DNA of 17,096 bases from Eubacterium sp. (GTDB lineage Bacteria; Bacillota; Clostridia; Lachnospirales; Lachnospiraceae): positions 1 through 17,096 of the forward strand of contig JAILAS010000190.1 in NCBI GenBank assembly GCA_024681495.1. Reading direction: 5' to 3'. Of the stretch, positions 1 through 5,869 are shown piece after piece. Under the pieces are notes generated by a model, which had not been told where the DNA came from, did not search any database, and saw only the letters and a list, made by a program, of their open reading frames with translations. A program made the position numbers and the translations under genes. The number at the start of each line of letters is the position of its first letter. Position 1 is the first letter of the stretch.

Positions 1-110
1 AAACGGATTTTATGCTTATTATCGAGTCCCCAAGCACGTAGTTCATCCACAACCATCTGATCTCCATCATTTGGAGCATAATCCGCACTAATATATACTC
101 GTTTACTCAT
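1..110 (-). CDS. N-terminus of a possible TIR-like protein (partial)
   Basis: An open frame starts with ATG at 110 and runs off the left edge after 36 codons. A good ribosome binding site (GAGGAG, 118-123) lies 7 nt upstream of the start. The protein begins MSKRVYISADYA, followed by an acidic stretch and a helix-like segment (residues 15-28). A short beta strand ending in S/A-D and then a helix resembles the start of TIR or TIR-like (MTH538-type) domains. I recall similar openings in hypothetical cargo proteins of clostridial elements. That the frame is a gene is well supported; the TIR-like assignment is only an inference from 36 residues. The gene sits at the end of the element operon but behind a 125-bp gap, so it may have its own promoter. 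Confidence 0.55.
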   Translation of the reverse strand, partial: MSKRVYISADYAPNDGDQMVVDELRAWGLDNKHKIR

Positions 111-235
111 GTTCATTCTCCTCACATTTAATCTGATAACTATATAGTATCATTCCAGCTAACCATAGTCTATCTTATAAGAGAATTAACATTAATATTA
201 CAATACACTATTATTAAGCTATTACTCGAACAATA
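111..235. other. AT-rich intergenic gap in the element
   Basis: This AT-rich gap lies between the 218-aa gene and the partial gene at the left edge. On the minus strand it contains TATA-like stretches near 140-150 that could act as a -10 element, but I see no convincing -35 partner. No clear terminator hairpin is visible. It suggests separate expression of the left-edge gene, without proof. Confidence 0.3.
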
Positions 236-892
236 TCACTTAAGCAAATAAATGGTATAAAGATTTGCAAATACCATTCCCTCCTCGATTTTCAGGTCAT
301 CAAGAAGGAGACATTGGAACAGCACTGCCCTTATATAATCATCATTCAGCCTGAAAAGCTCCCTATATTTCTCAGGAGCCGCCTGTACCTTCCCCTCATC
401 GCCTGCCATGTTCTTTCTATACTCAAGGCAATCCGCATAGAGATTGCGAATCTGATTCTTTCCGAGATAAAAAGCATAAGCCTCTTTCCCTTCATATATC
501 TTTCTACATTTCTCAAGTTCTTCCTCAGCAATAGAAAAAGCACAGATACAGGTTTCTATTACCGTCTTTCCGTTGTAATCCGGTTTCAGCTTTCCGCCAT
601 ACCAGTTTATATGTTGGTATATCTCCTCTCTGCCTGTTATAAGCGAAGCCCTGTGAAAATCTGTTTTTCCAAGAAACACATCCATATATACATTGTTGGC
701 AGAAAGCGTGTCATTCCATATGAGTTTCTTATGCTCCTTGACACGGAGCAGGTATTGGAGTACGTTCAGCAATCTGTCCCTGCTATCGATTTCCCTTAAT
801 CCCTCCTCCGGGACGATCAGACTGTCAAATATCAGCGGCGTAGAGCCTTTTTCAATTTCCTTTGCTACAAGTGTTTCCAAATCTTTTGCCAT
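236..892 (-). CDS. Hypothetical protein of unknown function, 218 aa
   Basis: I do not recognise this family. The protein is soluble-looking and rich in acidic residues and aromatics, with no signal peptide or membrane segment. The central part (about residues 85-135) is rich in Trp and Tyr and includes a WYGGK motif. The last third is predicted helical from its Leu/Glu pattern. The ATG at 892 follows an AGGAGGG ribosome binding site a few bases upstream, so the start is well supported. It is the next gene after the zinc-ribbon protein, 44 bp away, and probably belongs to the same operon. Its function may concern cargo or maintenance of the element, but nothing in the sequence decides this. 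Confidence 0.8.
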   Translation of the reverse strand: MAKDLETLVAKEIEKGSTPLIFDSLIVPEEGLREIDSRDRLLNVLQYLLRVKEHKKLIWNDTLSANNVYMDVFLGKTDFHRASLITGREEIYQHINWYGGKLKPDYNGKTVIETCICAFSIAEEELEKCRKIYEGKEAYAFYLGKNQIRNLYADCLEYRKNMAGDEGKVQAAPEKYRELFRLNDDYIRAVLFQCLLLDDLKIEEGMVFANLYTIYLLK

Positions 893-936
893 TTTTCCCT
901 CCTGTTTTTTGCAAATAAAAATGGCAGCTACAAGAT

Positions 937-2184
937 TTATCTAATAACTGCCTTATCGCTACTTATGTATTTTTTAAACAAATATGCACGGTCCGCTTTC
1001 ACATCAGATTCTATCTCTATCCCCAAAATGTGGAGCGCCATCTTAATTGCATCTGCCAGCGCTTCATCGGAATTATCAAGTCTTGTGATACAGACGCAAT
1101 CATCAAATTCTTTATCTTTCTGTTTAAGGATCCGGATCAGCTTTATCCTTGCATTCCTGCAAAGCTGAGTCTTTGCATACTCACACCGATATCCATCCTT
1201 TGTATTGTAAAACGGTTTTGATATTTCAATAACCGCATTTCTTTCCTTTATGTAATTTGCAAGAGGAACACCGATTAATTCCTCTTCATCTATGATAACC
1301 GTATAACCCTCCTGCAAAAGATACTGTCGCAGAAGCATATCAGGGAATATATTTTCAAATTCTTTTCTGCATATATGACACGGCTCTTTATCTATTGCCC
1401 TGTCTGCAATCTTCGCTCTCCATCTGTGTCCGTGGCAACACTTCCACCAGACTATCCGTAAGGAATTACGATTAACCTGCTCCGGCACTATCATGTTATT
1501 GCGGTCATAATCCCATTCACATAACAGTTCTGCATCTGTTGTGGCAAGGTCATTTTTACCTGCCATGACAACCTTATCAGCGCATACCGGACAGGAAGAA
1601 CCTTTCACTCTGCTGTCTATTACCGCCCGCCATTCATAACCGCATACACGGCATTTCCACCAGACATTGCTTCGTGACTTCGGGAATACTTCATCCGCCT
1701 TCTTCGGCGCATTCCTTTCAGACCATTCAGCTGCAATCTCTGGATAATTGCTTGCAAGGTCATTAAAGCCCTTGTATAGAAGATGCCCCTCACAATACGG
1801 ACAATTGCTCCCATAATACCTGTCTGCCACCTTTGCAGCCCACTCATGACCGTGAATACATCGCCACCATACAGATTTATTTGTGCATGGGAGTACCATA
1901 TCCGGCATCAGCGGCATATTTTTATCGGACCACTCATTTACCAATTCGGGCTTCATCGTCGCAAGGTCATTAAATCCTTTTAGAAGCTGATTGCCTGAGC
2001 ATATCGGGCATTTTGCTCCATTTACCCTGTTCTTTACTATCGCCTGCCACTCATGACCACAGGCACCTTTCCACCACACCCGTTTATGAGACCCGGTTGT
2101 GACATCTCCAGGCGTAAGCGGAAGATTTTTATCGCTCCACTGCACGACAAGCTGCGGACATTTCTCCGCTATTGTTTCATTCAT
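937..2184 (-). CDS. Four-repeat zinc-ribbon protein with nuclease-like C-terminal domain, 415 aa
   Basis: The first 272 residues hold four copies of a zinc-ribbon/treble-clef repeat of the DUF4379 kind: an E/QW-S-D/E-N start, then V-WW-K, a C-GHEW-like motif and CPxC. The knuckles are at about residues 42-62, 109-131, 178-201 and 249-272. Repeat 3 uses four cysteines (C178, C181, C198, C201), while the others pair Cys with GH. The spacer GFNDLA recurs between repeats. Residues 275-355 resemble the Vsr-like or DUF559-like nuclease domain that often follows such repeats: IEIS around E320, then K338, LC and IKLIRI at 347-352. However, the usual acidic residue before the strand and the E-x-D-G motif are altered. 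It is probably DNA-binding; nuclease activity is doubtful. The start at 2184 lies just after the membrane-protein stop, with a GGAGG about 10 nt upstream. Confidence 0.8.
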   Translation of the reverse strand: MNETIAEKCPQLVVQWSDKNLPLTPGDVTTGSHKRVWWKGACGHEWQAIVKNRVNGAKCPICSGNQLLKGFNDLATMKPELVNEWSDKNMPLMPDMVLPCTNKSVWWRCIHGHEWAAKVADRYYGSNCPYCEGHLLYKGFNDLASNYPEIAAEWSERNAPKKADEVFPKSRSNVWWKCRVCGYEWRAVIDSRVKGSSCPVCADKVVMAGKNDLATTDAELLCEWDYDRNNMIVPEQVNRNSLRIVWWKCCHGHRWRAKIADRAIDKEPCHICRKEFENIFPDMLLRQYLLQEGYTVIIDEEELIGVPLANYIKERNAVIEISKPFYNTKDGYRCEYAKTQLCRNARIKLIRILKQKDKEFDDCVCITRLDNSDEALADAIKMALHILGIEIESDVKADRAYLFKKYISSDKAVIR

Positions 2185-2188
2185 GCCA

Positions 2189-2509
2189 TCACAGCCTCCC
2201 TGCTATGATCTGTACCGTTGTAATCCCTGCTTTTACTATAGTTACGATGGCAACAAAGCCTCCAATAATTCCGCCTATGATACAGTCCAAGGCAATCACG
2301 CCAAGAGAACCCGCTATACCAATGTTTCTCGGAATCAGCCATAACCACATACGTCTGATCCCAAAGGGAAAACCGACAAGGATCCAAAACAGGAAGAAAT
2401 CAAAGCCTTCCTGCTTATTGCAGACAGGATAGCAGAACAATACCATAAATCCGATTGCTACAAGCGGTATTATTACCTTGAAAAGCATTGCTGATAATCT
2501 CTCACTCAT
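2189..2509 (-). CDS. Small membrane protein, DUF6050-like, 106 aa
   Basis: This short hydrophobic protein has three likely membrane segments: about residues 8-27, 36-56 (with a positively charged R-R-M break) and 63-95, which is glycine- and isoleucine-rich (GGIIGG). It resembles the DUF6050 family found in Lachnospiraceae mobile elements; this is from memory of the pattern, not a search. The start codon overlaps the end of repA by 8 bases (ATGAGTGA), a typical sign of translational coupling. The function is unknown. The place directly behind repA suggests a conserved part of the element's maintenance block rather than random cargo. Confidence 0.75.
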   Translation of the reverse strand: MSERLSAMLFKVIIPLVAIGFMVLFCYPVCNKQEGFDFFLFWILVGFPFGIRRMWLWLIPRNIGIAGSLGVIALDCIIGGIIGGFVAIVTIVKAGITTVQIIAGRL

Positions 2510-3626
2510 TAACGATTCTCCTTGTCATTTCATCATCAATCTTCATTTCGATACCTACCTGCCTTGCTTCCGTCTCCTCGACCTGCATATCGAACCTGAC
2601 CTCGTCCTCACTCATTTTCTTTTCAATCACCTTAAGCCATTCATCGCTGTGCATATCATGGTTGACAAGCTGCGTATAGAAAGTGTCCATCGTGGTAGGT
2701 GCATTAAACAATGTGGCAATCATGTATTTCTTTATGTTATGGATTTCCCCAAGGTTCTCTGAAACCTTCCACATCGCATACTCAATATGGCTTGCATTCA
2801 AGGACAGGAACCGCTTTTTTATAATGCACTGCGGATACTCTGTTCCTCCGATGACCAATTTGTCACGCTTCCCAACGACCATCTCAACAATCACCTGAAA
2901 CATTTCCTCGTACCGGTTATTAAATTCTGCCTGGTATCTGGGAGCATAATCATAATAATCAATATTCGCTTTAATCTGGTCTATGAGTTTTTCAACCTCA
3001 TCCTCATCTCTGTCACATCCTGGCTTATCCACAGACTCATGTTCTCCTGTAGTACTTCCAGTAACTGGGATAAGATTATGATTAGTCTCAGTAAACTCAT
3101 GTATATTTAAAAGAGTATTATTAGGTGCGGATTTTCCCACTTCTAGAGCTTGGTTTTTCATATCTCTAGAACTTGTTTTTTCCTCTTTCAAGAGATTGGT
3201 TTTTCCGTTTTCAGAAAAAAGTTTTCCACAGGCATCTGTTTTTCTAGAGGACGATATTTCCGACTTCTTAGTAACAAAATTCTTCACGTAAATGATGTCC
3301 GGCTTGCCCTGTCCCCTTCTTTTTTTCTCAATAAGGCCGAAATCTATGAGATTTTTGAGCGTTGCCCTTGCCTTATCCGGGCTGCAATTACGCAAAAGCT
3401 TCTGAATTGACTCCAATGACCTTATGACATAGGTTCTTCCATCTTCATCAACCCATCCGTTCTGCTTTGAAAGGGCAACCTGTTCATGCAAGAAACCGTA
3501 TAAAACGCATTCAGCCAGACCTAATTCTTCGTAGTCAGGATCCTCAAAAAACACCTTTGGTGTCTTCAGAAACCGGAACTGCTCACTCTCTGCACCGGAG
3601 TAATAATCGTATTCAAACTTTGCCAT
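2502..3626 (-). CDS. repA: Replication initiator protein A (RepA_N family), 374 aa
   Basis: The protein initiates replication of the element, or of its excised circular form. Residues 15-118 match the RepA_N domain, a winged-helix DNA-binding region (FLKTPKVFFED, LYGFLHEQVALS, YVIRSLESIQKLL, LIDFGLIEKKRRG). A variable hydrophilic linker (about 120-208) follows. A C-terminal domain (about 209-330, YYDYAPRYQAEF through IKKYMIATLFN) is the type seen in many Clostridia initiators (DUF6017). The linker DNA contains 23-bp direct repeats and DnaA boxes. The ATG at 3626 lies 2 bp after the parB stop, and its ribosome binding site GGAGGT sits in the last parB codons. In relatives this gene sits beside parA and parB, as here. 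The length is normal for the family. Confidence 0.9.
   Translation of the reverse strand: MAKFEYDYYSGAESEQFRFLKTPKVFFEDPDYEELGLAECVLYGFLHEQVALSKQNGWVDEDGRTYVIRSLESIQKLLRNCSPDKARATLKNLIDFGLIEKKRRGQGKPDIIYVKNFVTKKSEISSSRKTDACGKLFSENGKTNLLKEEKTSSRDMKNQALEVGKSAPNNTLLNIHEFTETNHNLIPVTGSTTGEHESVDKPGCDRDEDEVEKLIDQIKANIDYYDYAPRYQAEFNNRYEEMFQVIVEMVVGKRDKLVIGGTEYPQCIIKKRFLSLNASHIEYAMWKVSENLGEIHNIKKYMIATLFNAPTTMDTFYTQLVNHDMHSDEWLKVIEKKMSEDEVRFDMQVEETEARQVGIEMKIDDEMTRRIVNE
3025..3033 (+). promoter_or_regulatory. DnaA box (perfect TTATCCACA)
   Basis: The sequence TTATCCACA matches the bacterial DnaA box exactly. It lies inside repA, about 105 bp from the nearest 23-bp repeat, on the side towards the repA 3' end. 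Together with the repeats it suggests a replication origin. A single 9-mer can occur by chance, so the weight comes from its position. Confidence 0.5.
3115..3227 (-). repeat. 23-bp direct repeats (iterons) inside repA
   Basis: Read on the minus strand, three tandem 23-bp units lie at 3206-3184, 3183-3161 and 3160-3138. Their consensus is approximately GGAAAAACCAAGTTCTAGA plus a variable tail. Degenerate copies flank them: a 21-bp one at 3227-3207 and the GGAAAATCC start of another from 3137. Since 23 is not a multiple of three, the three units are read in three different frames (KTNLLKE, KTSSRDM, KNQALEV), so the repetition is kept at the DNA level and not for the protein. RepA_N plasmids are known to carry their origin with iterons inside the rep gene. 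Confidence 0.75.
3222..3230 (+). promoter_or_regulatory. DnaA-box-like site (TTTTCCACA)
   Basis: This site has one mismatch to the DnaA consensus, in the same orientation as the perfect box at 3025-3033. It adjoins the degenerate iteron copy on the repA 5' side, so the two boxes bracket the repeat array. It is weak alone but supportive in context. Confidence 0.35.
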
Positions 3627-3628
3627 AA

Positions 3629-4549
3629 TCAGATACCTCCGTGCTTCTTACGATAGTCTTCAAGAAGTCTTACAATAAGGCTCTCTATTTCGGCATCGCT
3701 CGCTTCTGCCGGAAAGTACTGCATAATGACCTCATGCTTAATCACTACATTTCTTTCCTTAATACCTGCTACTGCAAGCAGGGCATGGAGTGCTTCCTTG
3801 GTGCATGATTTTTCCTGTGACAGTTTTTTTATCTGCTGGGCCTGTGATAAAGAAGGTACTACATTATCCTCTTTCATCACTTCCAATAATAGATACTGTT
3901 CATTTGGACTTATGTATGACAGCTCAACCGCCGGGTTGAACTTGATTTTTTTGCAGTCTACCATTTCCAATAGTTCAGGAAGAAGCTCCGTTAAACGGAT
4001 ATATCTTTGGATAGTTCTTGCGCTATCACTGTTGCCCTCGCTGAGCTGATTCACGCTCCATAAATTCTCGCCAACTTGGCGAGAATTATTTGCATCAGGG
4101 CGTCCCGCCTTATTCTGTCGCTTTATCGCATCAAGCTTCATTTTATAAGCGTACGCTTTTTCGCTTGGAAGGATTTCTTCTCTTTGAAGATTGGCATCCA
4201 CCATTGCAATTACGGCTTCATCATCCGTCAAATCTCTGATGATAACCGGAACCGTCTTTAATCCGACTATTTCAGCTGCATGTCTGCGCCTGTGACCGGA
4301 TATCACTTCATATCCGCCTTCTGGCCTGTTGCGCACCATAATAGGTACAAGGATGCCGTTTTCCCTAATGCTTTCAACAGTCTGCGACATCTTATCATCG
4401 TCCAAAACCTTGAACGGATGATTTTGGAATGGGAAAAGTTCTCCAATCGGTACATCAAGCACCTGTCCCGTCTGTTCCTGATCTATACCAAAGAGCGAAT
4501 CTAGATTCTTGAGCTGTACCCGTTCAGGAAGAGGTTTTTTAGCAGCCAT
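3629..4549 (-). CDS. parB: ParB-family partition protein, 306 aa
   Basis: This is the DNA-binding CTPase of a ParABS partition system, which would help keep the element's circular form. Residues 32-122 form the ParB N-terminal nuclease-like/CTPase domain: IGELFPFQNHPFK, the GILVPI strand, and the GHRRRHAAE box at 85-93, which replaces the usual GERR. NLQREEILPSEKAYAY (120-135) and the following helices contain the helix-turn-helix region (SEGNSDSARTIQRYIRL). A small C-terminal domain ends the protein. The start overlaps the parA stop by 11 bases (ATGGCTGCTAA), and the repA start follows 2 bp after the parB stop, so the three genes are translationally coupled. No parS site is obvious to the eye. 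Confidence 0.92.
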   Translation of the reverse strand: MAAKKPLPERVQLKNLDSLFGIDQEQTGQVLDVPIGELFPFQNHPFKVLDDDKMSQTVESIRENGILVPIMVRNRPEGGYEVISGHRRRHAAEIVGLKTVPVIIRDLTDDEAVIAMVDANLQREEILPSEKAYAYKMKLDAIKRQNKAGRPDANNSRQVGENLWSVNQLSEGNSDSARTIQRYIRLTELLPELLEMVDCKKIKFNPAVELSYISPNEQYLLLEVMKEDNVVPSLSQAQQIKKLSQEKSCTKEALHALLAVAGIKERNVVIKHEVIMQYFPAEASDAEIESLIVRLLEDYRKKHGGI

Positions 4550-5324
4550 GTTCCAGCACCTCCCTTGTCAGCTCTTCAAAAGCCTTTGCGACCTTGCCTT
4601 TGCCATCGTGCTTGTAAATACTAACACCAAAAGCAGTACTCTCCTTTGCCCTTACAGACTCAGGAATCATTACGTCAAAGACCTTTATCTGGCTTCCATA
4701 TGCCTCACGCAGCTTGCCGATTATATCCTTTTCGTGGTTGGTACGGGTATTAACTTTATTAATGACAATCCCTTCGACTTCCAGCTTGCGATTAAGCTTC
4801 CTCTTGGTTGAACCTATTGACGCAAGAAGCTGTTGTAATCCAGCCATTGAAAGATAAGAAGCCTCAACAGGAATGATTACCGAATCAGCGGCAGTCAGCA
4901 CATTGATCGTCACCAGATTAAGGCTAGGGGAGCAGTCGATTAAAATATAATCATATTCATCCCTGACACTCGATACAAAAGCATCAAGCAGATGTTCCCT
5001 GCTTAATGCGTTCATGATCATGTAGTCCATCCCTGCAAGCTTGATATTGCAAGGCATGATATCCACGCCTTCCTCGTTATGCAGAATATATTCCGACGTG
5101 TCAATCTGTTCTTCCTTTATCTCACGCTCAATAAATGATGCAAGAGTGTTCTCTAATTCATCCGCATTATCAATTCCAAGGCTGGATGTAAGATTGCCCT
5201 GCGGATCTGCGTCTATAACCATTACTTTCTTTCCATTCATGGCAAGGCCCACGCTTAGATTGCTTGCCACAGCGGTCTTACCCACACCGCCTTTCTGGTT
5301 TGCTATTGCGATTACTTTTGACAT
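4539..5324 (-). CDS. parA: ParA-family partition ATPase (Soj-like), 261 aa
   Basis: This ATPase works with the adjacent ParB to position or maintain the element DNA. It has the deviant Walker A motif KGGVGKT at residues 11-17, the A' motif with D40 (VIDADPQGN) and Walker B ending at D130 (YILIDCSPSL). Its length of 261 residues and lack of an N-terminal helix-turn-helix place it with the short chromosomal/ICE type (Soj-like, type Ib) rather than the long P1 type. The ATG at 5324 follows GGAGGG about 8 nt upstream. It sits second to the 65-aa gene, 18 bp away, and overlaps parB. Confidence 0.93.
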   Translation of the reverse strand: MSKVIAIANQKGGVGKTAVASNLSVGLAMNGKKVMVIDADPQGNLTSSLGIDNADELENTLASFIEREIKEEQIDTSEYILHNEEGVDIMPCNIKLAGMDYMIMNALSREHLLDAFVSSVRDEYDYILIDCSPSLNLVTINVLTAADSVIIPVEASYLSMAGLQQLLASIGSTKRKLNRKLEVEGIVINKVNTRTNHEKDIIGKLREAYGSQIKVFDVMIPESVRAKESTAFGVSIYKHDGKGKVAKAFEELTREVLEHGC

Positions 5325-5342
5325 AACCGTATCCCTCCATTG

Positions 5343-5540
5343 TTATCCTGCTACCTTTGCTTCCCTGGCAGCTATCTTAGTTTTTTTATCAACATCCGTG
5401 AAAACACGGAATATTCTGTTTGTCCCCTTGTTCTTCAAGGGCTGTGATTTGCTTGTAATCTGATATACTTTATCTTTTTCCATGTGCTCAAGGTAATCCT
5501 TAAGCTCATATGTAGGTCCCGAAATTCTTATTTTTAACAT
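5343..5540 (-). CDS. Small protein, possibly DUF3970-like, 65 aa
   Basis: A 65-residue basic protein beginning MLKIRISGPTYELKDYLEHM. The opening strand MLKIRI, an SG turn and then a helix resemble the small DUF3970-type proteins of Firmicutes elements; this is a tentative match from memory. The rest is basic and may bind nucleic acid. A GAGGAGG ribosome binding site is 11 nt upstream of the ATG at 5540, somewhat far. It overlaps the end of the 46-aa small ORF by 38 bases, so it could be translated by coupling to it. It directly precedes parA in what looks like one operon. Confidence 0.75.
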   Translation of the reverse strand: MLKIRISGPTYELKDYLEHMEKDKVYQITSKSQPLKNKGTNRIFRVFTDVDKKTKIAAREAKVAG

Positions 5541-5643
5541 CTTTTTTCATTCCTCCTCTGATTGGATATAATTTCTGTCTCATTTCGGGAACGGTCATTC
5601 TTCGCATCGCATCTACTGCACCTGTCGCTGCACAAGTTCTCAT
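5503..5643 (-). CDS. Small ORF, 46 aa, first gene of the element operon
   Basis: The frame starts with ATG at 5643 (MRTCAATGAVDAMRRM) and ends in TGA at 5503, inside the 65-aa gene. A perfect AAGGAGG ribosome binding site (5652-5658) sits 8 nt upstream, stronger than that of the 65-aa gene. The peptide is basic with several methionines; I recognise no domain. It may be a real small protein or a leader whose translation is coupled to the next gene. The 38-bp overlap in another frame argues for coupling. No other coding frame in 5541-5660 has comparable start signals. Confidence 0.5.
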
Positions 5644-5696
5644 GTTCACTTCCTCCTTGAGTTTATTTAGCCAACTTTATTCTTTGACCATAACAA

Positions 5697-5737
5697 AAGG
5701 ACACTCTCAAAAGATTTCTCTTTTAGAAAGTGTCCTT
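5697..5737. terminator. Long hairpin, probable bidirectional terminator
   Basis: The arms AAGGACACT (5697-5705) and AGTGTCCTT (5729-5737) pair perfectly, and an inner helix (AAAAG at 5709-5713 with CTTTT at 5720-5724) extends the stem. On the minus strand the stem is followed by a T-rich TTTTGTT tract (its first two T's overlap the arm); on the plus strand by TTAATTTT. It lies between lysS and the element operon, both on the minus strand, so it could stop lysS transcripts from entering the element. Confidence 0.6.
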
Positions 5738-5845
5738 AATTTTGCAAATATTTGATTGACTACCCAAGAAGTAAATGCATTATCATGTACTGTCCTGCAT
5801 CTACCATTGGAACTATTGTGGTACCTAAGCTCCTTTTACCACTCG

Positions 5846-5869
5846 AAACCCTTGATTTTACTAGGGTTT
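5846..5869. other. Inverted repeat at the element/host junction, candidate attachment core
   Basis: The 7-bp arms AAACCCT (5846-5852) and AGGGTTT (5863-5869) flank a 10-bp centre, as in tyrosine-recombinase core sites. The right arm overlaps the lysS stop codon (5868-5870), and base composition changes here. A second pair of arms, GTGGTA (5818-5823) and TACCAC (5837-5842), lies just inside the element. The other end of the element is not visible, so the att assignment is inference. A lysS terminator is the alternative, but no T-run follows it. Confidence 0.45.

Larger units (their letters stand above)
1..5869. mobile_element. One end of an integrated element (ICE-like), left side beyond the window
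   Basis: Everything left of the lysS stop codon is visibly AT-richer than the host genes to the right, and the change falls at about 5870. The content is typical of the maintenance module of integrative conjugative elements or RepA_N plasmids of Clostridia: ParA, ParB, a RepA_N initiator and several small or unknown proteins, all on the minus strand and tightly packed. The boundary carries an inverted repeat overlapping the lysS stop. No integrase, relaxase or type IV secretion gene is in the window, so the class of element is inferred. It could instead be an integrated plasmid or a chimeric assembly. Confidence 0.7.

Noticed and set aside
1540..2000. Repeated CAAGGTCATT DNA motif
   Set aside because: It is explained by the repeated protein spacer (NDLA) between the zinc ribbons of the encoded protein, in the same frame each time.
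3115..3227. Repeat array considered as CRISPR
   Set aside because: The units are directly adjacent without spacers, lie inside repA, and have iteron-like length and flanking DnaA boxes.
264..5752. Recurrent TTTGCAAAT near 265, 907 and 5743
   Set aside because: It is short, AT-rich and scattered in AT-rich DNA, with no consistent position relative to promoters or genes.
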